Part shown: in pieces, positions 32,455 through 40,648 of the stretch
Layout of the letters: every line of letters begins with the position of its first letter
Position numbering within the stretch: the stretch's first letter is position 1
NCBI GenBank assembly: GCA_001515205.2
Contig: LQMQ01000047.1
Location: forward strand, 1 to 42,668
Direction of reading: 5' to 3'
Length of the DNA: 42,668 bases
DNA from: Candidatus Hadarchaeum yellowstonense
Lineage (GTDB): Archaea > Hadarchaeota > Hadarchaeia > Hadarchaeales > Hadarchaeaceae
Notes under the pieces: generated by a model
Told to the model about the DNA's origin: nothing
Databases searched by the model: none
The model's input: only the letters and a program-made list of their open reading frames with translations
Position numbers and translations under genes: made by a program

Positions 32455-33834
32455 ATGGTGCTGGAACAGCTGGGAAGGGCCCTGCACGGTGCCCTGCAGA
32501 AGATAACCCGTGCGACCCACGTGGACGAGCGGGCCGTGAAGGAGCTGGTCAGGGAGATTCAGCGGGCCCTGCTGCAAGCCGACGTCAACGTTGAGCTGGT
32601 GCTCGATCTCACCAAGCGGATAGAGAAGAGGGCGCTTGAGGAGAAGTTGCCCCCCGGGATGAGTCGCAAGGAACACGTGATAAAAATAGTCTATGAGGAG
32701 CTCTCCTCGTTCCTGGGTAAGCCGGCGCCGCTGCAGCTTGAACCAGGGAAGCCAAAGGTGCTGCTCATGGTGGGACTTCAGGGCAGCGGCAAGACAACAT
32801 CGGTTGCCAAGCTTGCGGCTCATTTCAAGAAGCGTGGCTATAAGGCTGCGATCGTTTGTGCCGACACCTACCGCCCCGGAGCATACGAGCAGCTGAGCCA
32901 GCTCGGGCAGCAGATAGGCGTCGAGGTTTTCGGTGATCCCGGAGCCTCGGATCCGATAAAGATAGCCAGGGAGGGCGTGGCACGCTTCAAGAGGGAGCGC
33001 GCGGAGCTGATCATTGTCGATACTGCGGGCAGGCATCGGCGGGAGGAGGCCCTGATGAAGGAAATGCAGGAGATCGCCAGGGCCGTGGAACCTGATGAGA
33101 TAATGTTGGTCATAGATGGAACCATAGGGCAGCAGGCTAAGGAGCAAGCCGCGGCTTTCAAGCTGGCCACACCCATAGGCTCCATTCTGGTTACCAAGCT
33201 CGACGGCACGGCGAAGGGGGGTGGGGCTCTTTCGGCCGTCGCGGCTACGGGGGCTCCGATAAAGTTCATCGGGGTCGGGGAGCACATCGAGGATCTTGAG
33301 CCCTTCGTGCCGCAGAAATTTGTGGCCCGATTGCTCGGGATGGGGGACATAGAGACGCTCTTGCAGAAGATTGAGGAAGCGGCGAAGGAGGAGAAGCTGA
33401 AGCCGGTTGACGTGAAGGCGATGATGGCGGGCAAAATAACGCTCCGCGATGTCTATGACCAGTTGGAGGCGATGAGCAAGATGGGGCCGCTGAGAAAAAT
33501 TATGCAGATGATACCCGGGGTCGGAGTTTCCCTGCCCGAGGAACAGATGAGGATCGGGGAGGAGAAGTTGAAGAAGTTCAAGTACATCATGCAGTCGATG
33601 ACCCCGCAGGAGCTTGAGGATCCCAAGATACTCAACGCTTCACGCATCCGCAGGGTGGCCCGTGGCTCGGGGACGACCGAGGCCGAGGTCCGGGAGCTTT
33701 TAAAGCAGTACGAGCTGATGAAGAAGTTCATCAAGGCCTTCGCCAAGGGAAGGGGCCCGAAGCTGGGCCAGCTGGGGAAGATGTTCCGGTCGGGATTTGG
33801 ACCCGCGGAAAAGGGCCCTGGAAAAGGCTCTTAA
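32455..33834 (+). CDS. srp54: Signal recognition particle protein SRP54
   Basis: GTPase that binds 7S RNA and signal peptides and targets ribosomes to the membrane. 459 residues with all three domains: N domain ([19 protein letters not shown]), G domain with [15 protein letters not shown] (G1), [14 protein letters not shown] (G3) and [13 protein letters not shown] (G4/5), and the methionine-rich M domain ([37 protein letters not shown]). The tail is basic and glycine-rich. GTGAG precedes the ATG. The SRP RNA gene is not recognised in the window. Confidence 0.97.
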   Translation: MVLEQLGRALHGALQKITRATHVDERAVKELVREIQRALLQADVNVELVLDLTKRIEKRALEEKLPPGMSRKEHVIKIVYEELSSFLGKPAPLQLEPGKPKVLLMVGLQGSGKTTSVAKLAAHFKKRGYKAAIVCADTYRPGAYEQLSQLGQQIGVEVFGDPGASDPIKIAREGVARFKRERAELIIVDTAGRHRREEALMKEMQEIARAVEPDEIMLVIDGTIGQQAKEQAAAFKLATPIGSILVTKLDGTAKGGGALSAVAATGAPIKFIGVGEHIEDLEPFVPQKFVARLLGMGDIETLLQKIEEAAKEEKLKPVDVKAMMAGKITLRDVYDQLEAMSKMGPLRKIMQMIPGVGVSLPEEQMRIGEEKLKKFKYIMQSMTPQELEDPKILNASRIRRVARGSGTTEAEVRELLKQYELMKKFIKAFAKGRGPKLGQLGKMFRSGFGPAEKGPGKGS

Positions 33835-33850
33835 ACGAGGGAGTCAATCA

Positions 33851-33860
33851 ACTTAATAGG
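33851..33860 (+). promoter_or_regulatory. TATA box of the L21e-rpoF-DUF655 operon
   Basis: ACTTAATAGG is centred about 35 bases before the ATG of the L21e gene, in the short gap after srp54. Confidence 0.4.
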
Positions 33861-33889
33861 CAGGGTAAAATCTGGTCTGTGTGGTTTAA

Positions 33890-34186
33890 ATGTCCGGACG
33901 TTCTAAGGGCTTGAGGAGCAAAAGTCGGAAGAAGTTGACCAAACACCCCCGTCAGCGTGGGCTATCTCCCGTCAGCAGGGCGGTTCAGGATCTTCCGGTT
34001 GGCACCAAGGTCTCCATAATAATTGATCCGGGTGTGGTCAAGGGACAGCCGCACCACCGCTACCATGGCAGAACCGGAGTCGTCACCGAAAGGCGCGGCC
34101 GTGCCTATGTGGTTGATGTTCGTGATGGCGGCTCGATAAAAAGGATTATTTCCCGCCCCGAGCACCTTAGGGTGGTGGAGGCATGA
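33890..34186 (+). CDS. rpl21e: 50S ribosomal protein L21e
   Basis: Archaeal/eukaryotic large-subunit protein, 98 residues, basic. RSKGLRSKSRKKLTKHPRQRG is the N-terminal signature; GTKVSIIIDPGVVKGQPHHRYHGRTGVV is the SH3-like core. Its end overlaps rpoF by four bases (ATGA). Gene order L21e-rpoF-DUF655 is conserved in many archaea, which supports all three calls. Confidence 0.96.
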   Translation: MSGRSKGLRSKSRKKLTKHPRQRGLSPVSRAVQDLPVGTKVSIIIDPGVVKGQPHHRYHGRTGVVTERRGRAYVVDVRDGGSIKRIISRPEHLRVVEA

Positions 34187-34521
34187 TCGGTAAACGCGTG
34201 GTGAAGGAAAAACCTGTGTCGCTCCCGGAGGTCCTCGGCATCCTGGAGAAGGTTAAGAAGGAGGGGGAGCTGGAGTACTGGCAGCGGCTCACCTTCGATT
34301 ATGCGCAAAAGTTTGCCAAGCTCAAGCCCAAGGAGGCCCAGGAACTTTTGGAGGAGCTCCTCAAGATGGATAAGATTAAGGAGCACCAGGCCGTGGCGAT
34401 CATCGACCTAATGCCGCAGACTAAGGAGGATCTCGAGCTCATTTTCTCCAAGGAGAGGGTGAAGCTCGAGGACGATGAAGTGAAAAGAGTTCTCGAGCTG
34501 GTCAAGAAATATAGCGGTTGA
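34183..34521 (+). CDS. rpoF: RNA polymerase subunit Rpo4/RpoF (Rpb4 homologue)
   Basis: Stalk subunit that pairs with Rpo7 on archaeal RNA polymerase. 112 residues, helical. SLPEVLGILEKVKKEGELEYWQRLTFDYAQKFAKL and the HRDC-like tail EHQAVAIIDLMPQTKEDLELIF...VLELVKKY match the family. Coupled to L21e by ATGA overlap; DUF655 follows after about 20 bases. Confidence 0.94.
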   Translation: MIGKRVVKEKPVSLPEVLGILEKVKKEGELEYWQRLTFDYAQKFAKLKPKEAQELLEELLKMDKIKEHQAVAIIDLMPQTKEDLELIFSKERVKLEDDEVKRVLELVKKYSG

Positions 34522-34540
34522 AATAAGCTGGCTCGGGGGC

Positions 34541-35137
34541 ATGTTTTCGGTGGAAAAAAAGTACGAGGACCGGGGAATAGTATTGGACTTTCTCCCTCAG
34601 GGGCACCCGAATGATCCCAGGCCCATTCACCTGAGGGAGCCCATAGCCCAGATACTAGGCGACACCTTCTTCACCCTGCTGGAGGTCGTGCCCGTCAAAG
34701 GGGTTACCTTTTTGCCGCACGAGCGAGTTTCCATCGGGAAGGGGGAAAGGGACAAGGTCGAGAGGATAAAGCGCCGCATAGGTTATGAGGATTTGACCGC
34801 CGCCGCCAAGGCCGAGCTGCAGCCGGTTGTGGAAAGCCTGGTCAATGAGAACCCCGATCGTTTTGTTGAGTTCTTTAACCGGGCCGGGCCGCTCACGACC
34901 CGCTTTCATCAGCTGGAGCTGATCCCCGGAATAGGCAAGAAGCTCATGTGGGCGATAATTGAGGAGAGGAAGAAGAGTCCCTTTGTTGACTTTGCCGACA
35001 TAGAGAACCGGGTGAAGGGCCTGGTGAACGTCAAGTCGTTAATTGCCAAACGGATAGTGATGGAGCTTCAGGGAGTGGACAAGTACCGGATATTTGTGCG
35101 ACCTCCAGCGAGGAAATCAACGGAGGAGGCACCTTAA
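34541..35137 (+). CDS. DUF655 family protein, putative RNA-binding
   Basis: 198 residues, archaeal DUF655 family. The N-terminal half is an OB-like strand region (RGIVLDFLPQGHPNDPRP, GDTFFTLLEVVP, PHERVSIGKGERDKVERIKRRIGY). The C-terminal half has a helix-hairpin-helix (LELIPGIGKKLMWAIIEERKKSPFVDFADI), suggesting nucleic-acid binding. It follows L21e and rpoF as in many archaea. In several lineages the rRNA methylase ksgA comes next; here the strand switches and ksgA is absent. Exact function is unknown. Confidence 0.92.
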   Translation: MFSVEKKYEDRGIVLDFLPQGHPNDPRPIHLREPIAQILGDTFFTLLEVVPVKGVTFLPHERVSIGKGERDKVERIKRRIGYEDLTAAAKAELQPVVESLVNENPDRFVEFFNRAGPLTTRFHQLELIPGIGKKLMWAIIEERKKSPFVDFADIENRVKGLVNVKSLIAKRIVMELQGVDKYRIFVRPPARKSTEEAP

Positions 35138-35143
35138 ACCTTT

Positions 35144-35485
35144 TCACTCTGCAGGGACCTTGAGTTCGTTAAGGACTTCAACCCAGGCGGTATCAAAACC
35201 CTGTTCATCCCTGGGTCGGAATTTCTGCGAGATCCTATTCTTCGCTTCGCGGATGATTTCAGCAATCTGCTCAGCGGAGTACTTTCCCTCCAGCACCTTG
35301 TTGATGGTGGCCAGCTCACTGCCCGATTCCAGCGCTGAGACCATCCCCTGCAGCGCCAGCAGGTAGCCCCTGGTGAATTCGTCCCCAGAGCGGAGTTGGT
35401 TCTGGTTGGCCTCCAGCCATTCCCTGGCCCCTTTGATATCCCTCTTCTTCAAGGACTTTACCAGAGGCTTTATGTCGATGACCAT
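35144..35485 (-). CDS. Small helical protein of unknown function
   Basis: 113 residues; I do not recognise a named family. VIDIKPLVKSLKKRDIKGAREWLEANQ and FTRGYLLALQGMVSALESG look like paired helices of a tetratricopeptide-like or helical-bundle protein. The rest (YSAEQIAEIIREAKNRISQKFRPRDEQGFDTAW) is also helical. It is convergent with DUF655 and lies just downstream of the UPF0147 gene on the same strand, about 75 bases apart, so they could be co-transcribed. Protein-like composition supports a real gene. Confidence 0.7.
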   Translation of the reverse strand: MVIDIKPLVKSLKKRDIKGAREWLEANQNQLRSGDEFTRGYLLALQGMVSALESGSELATINKVLEGKYSAEQIAEIIREAKNRISQKFRPRDEQGFDTAWVEVLNELKVPAE

Positions 35486-35558
35486 CACTGTCCACGCCCC
35501 GGCCGCCTTTTAACCTTGATGATTCCCCGCATGTGCAGACAACAACTTCAACTCATCC

Positions 35559-35825
35559 TCACTCTTTAATCGTCTCCAGGATGCTGATGGCGTTCCAGAT
35601 CAGGGTGCGGGTGTGAACGGGCATGTTGGGATCGTTGCTTATTTCATCCAGTATGGAGATGGCTGTGGAAGCCCTGACCATGGCGTCGTTATTTTTGTTC
35701 AGAAGCGCGTTTTTGGCCTCGCTCGCGGCCCTGCGGATGTTGCGCGGAACCGTGGTGTCGTCTGCCATGCGCGACATCATCTCTGCAACCTGTTTCAGTT
35801 TTTCCTCGGAGGACACGGACACCAC
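35559..35825 (-). CDS. UPF0147 family protein
   Basis: 88-residue small archaeal protein. EEKLKQVAEMMSRMADDTTVPRNIRRAASEAKNALL and DPNMPVHTRTLIWNAISILETIKE are the family signatures; it should form a compact helical bundle. Function unknown. Three GTG codons lie at the start (35825, 35822, 35816); GGGGTGGT favours 35816 while a TTAAAATTA box about 25 bases upstream would allow the first. It is divergent from the UPF0148 gene. Confidence 0.9.
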   Translation of the reverse strand: MVSVSSEEKLKQVAEMMSRMADDTTVPRNIRRAASEAKNALLNKNNDAMVRASTAISILDEISNDPNMPVHTRTLIWNAISILETIKE

Positions 35826-35889
35826 CCCGCCACATGCTCAATCACCTAATTTTAATCCTGAGACCCAATAAAGGGTTTTGGGGTGGGGC

Positions 35890-36210
35890 ATGAAGGAGGA
35901 GGACATACCCAAGGTTGTGGAGATGCTGATGGCCGGAGGCAAGATGTTAGCGGTCCACTGCGGTAATTGCCTGAGCCCCCTGTTTGAATATCAGGGGAAG
36001 GTGGTTTGCCCGGTCTGCGGCGGTAAGACAAAGGCGCTCAAAGCGGAGGCCAGACCCCCTTCCCTCGACAAGGTCAGGGAGACGCTTCTGGCCAAGATAA
36101 ACTCCCTCACTGAGCAACTTGCCAAGGAGACCGATCACGCTAAGACTTTAGAGTTGCTGGACAGAATAAAATCAGCCCTCGAGGTGCTGGAGAGGCTTAA
36201 GGAGGGGTGA
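35890..36210 (+). CDS. UPF0148 zinc-ribbon protein (Sjogren/scleroderma autoantigen-like)
   Basis: 106 residues with an N-terminal zinc ribbon (HCGNCLSPLFEYQGKVVCPVCGG) and a C-terminal coiled coil (KVRETLLAKINSLTEQLAKETDHAKTLELLDRIKSALEVLERL). This matches the archaeal UPF0148 family related to the p27 autoantigen. ATG 35890 has GGGGTGGGG in front; the ORF-track start at 35878 is less likely. The next wHTH gene starts four bases after its stop, so the two are probably co-transcribed. Confidence 0.9.
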   Translation: MKEEDIPKVVEMLMAGGKMLAVHCGNCLSPLFEYQGKVVCPVCGGKTKALKAEARPPSLDKVRETLLAKINSLTEQLAKETDHAKTLELLDRIKSALEVLERLKEG

Positions 36211-36214
36211 TGGC

Positions 36215-36421
36215 TTGAAAAGGGACGTCATACTGAAGGCCCTGATGGAGGCGGGGACGCCGGTAACCACCGAAGAGCTGTCCAAGAGGACGGGCATAGA
36301 TATCGTGAGGTTGCGGGTCGACCTTTACCATCTGTCTGAGGAGGGGAAGGTCGAAAGAAGGCTGCGCGGGAACACTCCGGTGTGGACGATAAAGCTGGGT
36401 TCCATCCCGGAAGGCCGCTGA
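36215..36421 (+). CDS. Small winged-helix DNA-binding protein
   Basis: 68 residues: ILKALMEAGTPVTTEELSKRTGIDIVRLRVDLYHLSEEGKVERRLRG is a complete HTH with recognition helix and wing, and VWTIKL ends the wing. The TTG start is preceded by a strong GGAGGGGTGAT. It follows the UPF0148 gene by four bases and precedes the CPBP protease gene by 12. Likely a transcription factor or a ribosome-associated wHTH; target unknown. Confidence 0.8.
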   Translation: MKRDVILKALMEAGTPVTTEELSKRTGIDIVRLRVDLYHLSEEGKVERRLRGNTPVWTIKLGSIPEGR

Positions 36422-36433
36422 AATCAACAGCAC

Positions 36434-37042
36434 GTGATTTTTTTGAACTGGCTCGACTTGGTCAGGGTCATCGGTGCCGGGGTCCTGCTCGGCATCGTCG
36501 TGGGTCGAATAGTTGTCTTAAGACCCCGCCACCTGGAGAGGTTGCGGCCCAGAGTTTGGCTTCCTGAGTTAAAGAGAATGAGCGTTCGAAGGTGGCTGGT
36601 CCTTTTCTCGGCGGCATTCTCGGTGGCGGTGGTCTCCCTCCTCTTTTCGACGGTGGTCGGCTGGCTTTTGCAGCTTTTCGAGGTGCCGGCTGTTTCACCT
36701 GAGGATTATCCCTTTGTCACCTTGGAGCGCGATTATCCTTGGTTGGTTCTGGCGGTGGTCAACATCCTCCCGATATTTGAAGAATGGATCTTCCGTGGCA
36801 TCATAATCGATGAGGTGATCCGCTGGCGGGGGTCAAAGTTTTTCGCGGTCCTGATTTCCGCAGCCCTCTTTTCCGCCTTTCACCTCTCCAACCCCGGCAC
36901 CTACCCGGGGATTGTCCTTTCCATGTTTCCGGCCAGCCTGCTCCTCTCCCTGTGCTATCTTTACACAGGGCTGGGCGGCGCGATCTTGGCTCATGATTTT
37001 TACAATACCCTGCTGCTGGCGATCGCCTTCCTGACGGGATAG
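36434..37042 (+). CDS. CPBP-family intramembrane metalloprotease
   Basis: 202 residues with about five to six membrane helices. The Abi/CAAX protease motifs are intact: IFEEWIFRGIIIDEV (Glu116, Glu117, Arg121), ALFSAFHLSNPG (His150) and LAHDFYNTLLL (His187, Asn191). Archaeal and bacterial members process prenylated or membrane peptides, or confer bacteriocin immunity; substrate unknown. GTG start, no clear ribosome binding site. It is in line with the wHTH gene and the ATP-cone/nuclease gene. Confidence 0.9.
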   Translation: MIFLNWLDLVRVIGAGVLLGIVVGRIVVLRPRHLERLRPRVWLPELKRMSVRRWLVLFSAAFSVAVVSLLFSTVVGWLLQLFEVPAVSPEDYPFVTLERDYPWLVLAVVNILPIFEEWIFRGIIIDEVIRWRGSKFFAVLISAALFSAFHLSNPGTYPGIVLSMFPASLLLSLCYLYTGLGGAILAHDFYNTLLLAIAFLTG

Positions 37043-37077
37043 CTGTTGAGACGGGGCTTAAATCCAGGGAGCCACCA

Positions 37078-37953
37078 GTGATCAGGGGAAGGCCGTTGGT
37101 AATCAGGGTGGTCAAGTCTAACGGCGAGCTTGAGGATTTCCGGCCAGAAAAAATACTGCGGACTCTTCGCAGGGCCGGCGCTGATAAAAGGACGGCCAGA
37201 GAAATTGTCAGAAAAATTGAAAAAAAGGTCTACGACGGGATAGCGACCAGGGAAATCCTGCGGCTCGTCAAGGAGATGCTTTCCGAGGAGCAGCCACACG
37301 TGGCGATGCGCTATGACCTCAAAAGTGCGATAATGCGCCTTGGCCCGGCCGGATTCACCTTCGAAAACTTTGTCGCCGAATTGCTCAAGTGCTACGGGTA
37401 TCAGACCAGGCTCAGGAGCGTGGTGAGGGGCAGATGCGTTCAGCATGAGGTTGACGTGATAGCGGAGAAGTCGGACGGGGATTTTGTCAGGGCCATGATC
37501 GAATGCAAGTTTCACAACCTTCCCGGTGGCGCCGTGGGGCTGAAGGATGTCCTCTACACCTACGCTCGATTTTTGGACCTGAATGAGTTCGCCGAGGAGG
37601 GGAAGGGTGAAAGATTCGATGAGGTCTGGCTGGTTTCCAACACCAAGGCTTCCGCTGAGGCAACGCGGTATGCGGAGTGCCGCGGGATGAAGCTCATCTG
37701 CTGGAGGTATCCCCCCAAGCTCGGGCTGGAAAAGATGATTGAGAGGAAGGGAACTTACCCCGTGACCATCCTGCGCTCGGTGGACAGGGGAACTTTAGAA
37801 AAATTATCTGCGGCGGGGATAGTCCTGGTCAAACAGCTGCTGGAGTGTGATCTCAGCCGGATAGGCATCAGCAAGGCGCGGTTGAAGAAGTTGATCTCTG
37901 AAGCCGAGCAGCTGGTGGCCGAAGAAAGGAGCAATCGGCGAGGCGAGCACTGA
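37078..37953 (+). CDS. ATP-cone domain fused to a PD-(D/E)XK restriction-like nuclease
   Basis: 291 residues in three parts. Residues about 8-90 are an ATP-cone (VIRVVKSNGELEDFRPEKILRTLRRAG), the nucleotide-sensing domain of ribonucleotide reductases and NrdR. Residues about 92-235 are an Mrr/RecB-like nuclease: FTFENFVAELLKCYGY, HEVDVIAE (Asp126) and MIECKFH (Glu142, Lys144) form the PD-(D/E)XK site. The end (LSAAGIVLVKQLLECDLSRIGISKARLKKLI) is a helix-hairpin-helix-like region. All catalytic residues are present. The start is uncertain: GTG 37078, or TTG 37096 after AGGGGAAGG. A nucleotide-regulated DNA nuclease is inferred. Confidence 0.85.
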   Translation: MIRGRPLVIRVVKSNGELEDFRPEKILRTLRRAGADKRTAREIVRKIEKKVYDGIATREILRLVKEMLSEEQPHVAMRYDLKSAIMRLGPAGFTFENFVAELLKCYGYQTRLRSVVRGRCVQHEVDVIAEKSDGDFVRAMIECKFHNLPGGAVGLKDVLYTYARFLDLNEFAEEGKGERFDEVWLVSNTKASAEATRYAECRGMKLICWRYPPKLGLEKMIERKGTYPVTILRSVDRGTLEKLSAAGIVLVKQLLECDLSRIGISKARLKKLISEAEQLVAEERSNRRGEH

Positions 37954-37959
37954 TTTTTC

Positions 37960-40278
37960 TCACTGGGTCATTTTTACCTTGGCGGCGACCACGGCCTGTC
38001 CCGCCGAGAGGCAGCCATCCCCTGGGGGCAGGGCCTCATGTCTGATGAATTTCAACCCGGCCCCCTCCACCTCCCTTCTCAGGGCAGTGGTGATCGCCCG
38101 GTTGCAGAAGACGCCACCAGAAACCCCGACAGTTTTAATGCCCTCAGATTCCGCCACTTCCCGAGCCATCAGGCCCAGCCCCCGAGCGATCGCCAGCTGG
38201 GCCGCGGCTGCAATGTGCCTGCGCGGGACGCGCTTTTTCAGGGCGGAGAGAACATCGAGAAGCAGCCTTGAAGTGTTCAAGGTCAGTCTTCCGCCAATTT
38301 TTTCAATAAGGGGATCGATCTCAGCCTCACTGGCATCACCCCCTCTGGCCGCGGCTTCCAGCTTTATCGCTGGTTCTCCCTCGTAGGTTCTCTGGCTGCA
38401 GATGCCCAGCAGACAGGACACGGCATCCAGAACCCGACCGCAACTGCTGCTCAAAAACACGTTTAGCCCTCGTTCAAGCTGGTGAAGGACAACTTTTCTC
38501 TCTCTCGCTCCATGTTTGAAGCCGCTGGGGCAGTAATCCTGGAGGAGCTGGTCGAGTTCTTCCCGGTCGAGGTGTCCCCAGAGAATTCCGGCCACCATTC
38601 TCGCCGGGTAGATGGCGGCCAAGTCTCCTCCCGGCATCGGCTGCTTCATCAGGCCACCACAGTGCTTGTAGGAGTCCAGCCGGGCCACCATGATCTCCCC
38701 TCCCCAGGCCGTTCCATCGGGCCCATAGCCCACGCCGTCAGCAGCGACCCCCACCATCTCTTCAATCCCGTGTTCGGCCATGAGGGCGCAGAGATGGGCA
38801 TGGTGATGCTGGACGGCTATTGGCCTGGCCCCAAATTTCTCCGCCAGCCGCGGGGCAAGCCGTGAGGTGGCATAGTCGGGGTGCAGGTCGTGGGCCACGA
38901 TGTCGACTTTTTTCAGATTCAGCAGGTGCATCAGCCTCGCCGCGGCATCCTGCAGGTACTCAAGGGTTTCGACCTTGGTGGTATCCCCGATGTGCTGGCT
39001 GAGGAAACACCTGTTGCCCAGCAAAATCGAAACTGTGACGTTGAGGTCACCGCCCAGCCCGAGCACGCTCAGGCCGCTGTTGAAGGCCAGCTTGATGGGC
39101 TCGGGGACGAAGCCGCGTGAGCGCCTCAGGAAGGCAGGCTTTCCCTCAATTATCTTGACCACCGAGTCGTCACACCTGTTGACAATGGTGCGGTTGTGCA
39201 GCAGCAGGTAATCGACGACGTTGCGCAGCTTCGTTAGGGCTTCCTCGTTGTCCACGATCATGGGCAATCCGGTGACGTTGGCGCTGGTCATCACGTAGGC
39301 GGGGTCCTTGCCGGCCCGCAGGAGCAGGTGGTGGATCCCGGAGTAGGGAAGCATCACGCCCACGGTGTCGAGACCCGGGGCCACCAGCTCAGAGAGGTTA
39401 TAGCCTGAGGAGCGGTTCAGGATGACGATCGGCCTGCGGTAGGAGAGAAGCATTTCCTCCTCTTCCGGGCTCACCTCAGCGAAGGTCTTCACGGTGTCCA
39501 AATCCTTTGCCATCACCGCGAAAGGCTGCTGCGGATGGTCAAACATCTTCCTGAGTCTGGCCAGCACCTCATCGTCTGTGGTCTTCGTTGCGATGTGGAT
39601 GCCGCCGATGCCTTTCACGGCGACGATGTGCCCCTCGTCGAGCAGCTTGGCGGCTTCCACGAGAGGGTCCTGCGTGGGCAGGATTTCGCCGCTGGGATGG
39701 TACAGCTCCAGGCGCGGCCCACAGACGGGGCAGGCCGTGGGCTCGGCATGGTATCTTCTGTCGACCGGATCTAGGTATTCCCGCAGGCAGTCGGGGCAGA
39801 GAGGGAAGACCTTCATCGAGGTCCTGACGCGATCGTAGGGAAGTTCCTCAATGATGGTGAATCTGGGGCCACAATTGACACAGGTGATGAAGGGATAGTT
39901 GTATCTGCGGTCCTTTCTGTCGAGCATCTCCCTGAGGCAGTCGTCACACAGGGCTAGGTCCGGAGGTATCACCGAGGGGAGGCCGAGGCTTGTCCTGTTG
40001 CTGGGGGACACCTGGAAGTCGGTGAATTCCCCGGTGGGGGGCTGCCAGGATAGTTGCAGTTCCTCAATTTTGGCGAGGGGTGGCTGCTCCGACCGCAGCG
40101 CCTCAACAAATTTTTCTATATTTCCCCTGTTGCCCTCAACAACTATCTGCACCCCGGCGTCACCCATGTTGCGGACAAATCCCTTGAGTAAATGGCGCAC
40201 GGCCAACCGGAAGACAAACGGCCTGAAGCCGACACCCTGGACGATGCCGCTGATCCTGATTTCGGCGCGAGCTTCCAT
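37960..40278 (-). CDS. hypF: Carbamoyltransferase HypF, NiFe-hydrogenase maturation
   Basis: Makes and transfers the carbamoyl group that becomes the cyanide ligand of [NiFe]-hydrogenase. 772 residues with the full domain order: acylphosphatase (ISGIVQGVGFRPFVFRLA), zinc fingers (LCDDCLREM, CVNCGPRF, CPDCLREY, CPVCGP), YrdC-like domain (IVAVKGIGGIHIATKT) and Kae1-like domain (VQHHHAHLCALMAEHG, GVSGGVFCNRAI). No other hyp gene or hydrogenase subunit is adjacent. GTGGGGAAAT precedes the ATG; a TATA-like TTATAAT lies about 25 bases upstream. Confidence 0.97.
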   Translation of the reverse strand: MEARAEIRISGIVQGVGFRPFVFRLAVRHLLKGFVRNMGDAGVQIVVEGNRGNIEKFVEALRSEQPPLAKIEELQLSWQPPTGEFTDFQVSPSNRTSLGLPSVIPPDLALCDDCLREMLDRKDRRYNYPFITCVNCGPRFTIIEELPYDRVRTSMKVFPLCPDCLREYLDPVDRRYHAEPTACPVCGPRLELYHPSGEILPTQDPLVEAAKLLDEGHIVAVKGIGGIHIATKTTDDEVLARLRKMFDHPQQPFAVMAKDLDTVKTFAEVSPEEEEMLLSYRRPIVILNRSSGYNLSELVAPGLDTVGVMLPYSGIHHLLLRAGKDPAYVMTSANVTGLPMIVDNEEALTKLRNVVDYLLLHNRTIVNRCDDSVVKIIEGKPAFLRRSRGFVPEPIKLAFNSGLSVLGLGGDLNVTVSILLGNRCFLSQHIGDTTKVETLEYLQDAAARLMHLLNLKKVDIVAHDLHPDYATSRLAPRLAEKFGARPIAVQHHHAHLCALMAEHGIEEMVGVAADGVGYGPDGTAWGGEIMVARLDSYKHCGGLMKQPMPGGDLAAIYPARMVAGILWGHLDREELDQLLQDYCPSGFKHGARERKVVLHQLERGLNVFLSSSCGRVLDAVSCLLGICSQRTYEGEPAIKLEAAARGGDASEAEIDPLIEKIGGRLTLNTSRLLLDVLSALKKRVPRRHIAAAAQLAIARGLGLMAREVAESEGIKTVGVSGGVFCNRAITTALRREVEGAGLKFIRHEALPPGDGCLSAGQAVVAAKVKMTQ

Positions 40279-40347
40279 ATTTCCCCACTACATTCGTTTG
40301 AAATTATAATACAAACTGGAAGTTCTTAACCATGTGTTTTACGCAGA

Positions 40348-40357
40348 TTTAAAATCG
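40348..40357 (+). promoter_or_regulatory. TATA-like box before the GC-rich non-coding stretch
   Basis: GATTTAAAAT is followed after about 20-25 bases by an abrupt change from AT-rich to GC-rich sequence. It would fit a promoter for an RNA gene on the plus strand. It could equally be a T-rich end for transcription on the minus strand. Confidence 0.35.
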
Positions 40358-40367
40358 AAGAGATTTC

Positions 40368-40612
40368 AGGGCCGCTGGGAAGTCGCGAACAAGACAGGGT
40401 AGGAAACTGTGGGAAGTGACTCGGCCGCTCCTTGGTTAGATGGCGCGGTAAACCTGACCTGCGTCTGACCATGTTGTGCAGGTGGCGGGCGAGGACGGGA
40501 GAGGGGATTTGAGAGGCGGGTTGCGAGAGCGGTCCTCAACTCCCTGACGAAACCCCACGTGAGGTAAAGCCACCGGCACCGGTTTCTGTGATGCACCGGA
40601 GTTGCCCGAAAA
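40368..40612 (+). ncRNA. Candidate structured non-coding RNA, family unknown
   Basis: This 370-base gap between hypF and the glycosidase gene is not empty: about 245 bases are GC-rich, flanked by AT-rich ends with TATA-like boxes. Complementary segments can be paired by eye: GGTGGC (40481) with GCCACC (40569), GAGGAC (40491) with GTCCTC (40532), ACCTGC (40457) with GCAGGT (40478, an alternative), AGTC with GACT and ACAG with CTGT inside CGGCCG ends. It has no good ORF. Signatures of tRNA, 5S, SRP RNA and RNase P RNA were not found. A group II intron fragment is one untested alternative. Strand is uncertain; plus is chosen because of the upstream box. Confidence 0.35.
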
Positions 40613-40617
40613 AAACA

Positions 40618-40627
40618 GGTTTAAACG
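40618..40627 (+). promoter_or_regulatory. TATA box of the glycosidase-like gene
   Basis: GGTTTAAACG is centred about 26 bases before ATG 40649, which suggests a leaderless transcript. The same GTTTAAAC palindrome occurs before the NMD3-like gene. Confidence 0.5.
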
Positions 40628-40648
40628 GTCCAATGAAGAAACAAAATT

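Noticed and set aside
40368-40612. RNase P RNA, SRP RNA, 5S rRNA or tRNA in the GC-rich gap
   Set aside because: Expected signatures (GAGGAAAGTCC, the GGAAG/AGCAG helix 8 pair, the GAACTC-type 5S loops, TTCGAATC) were not found on either strand.
40366-40633. Two minus-strand ORFs (76 and 65 residues) in the hypF-glycosidase gap
   Set aside because: Arg/Pro-rich, without ribosome binding sites, in two different frames; more consistent with structured or non-coding GC-rich DNA.
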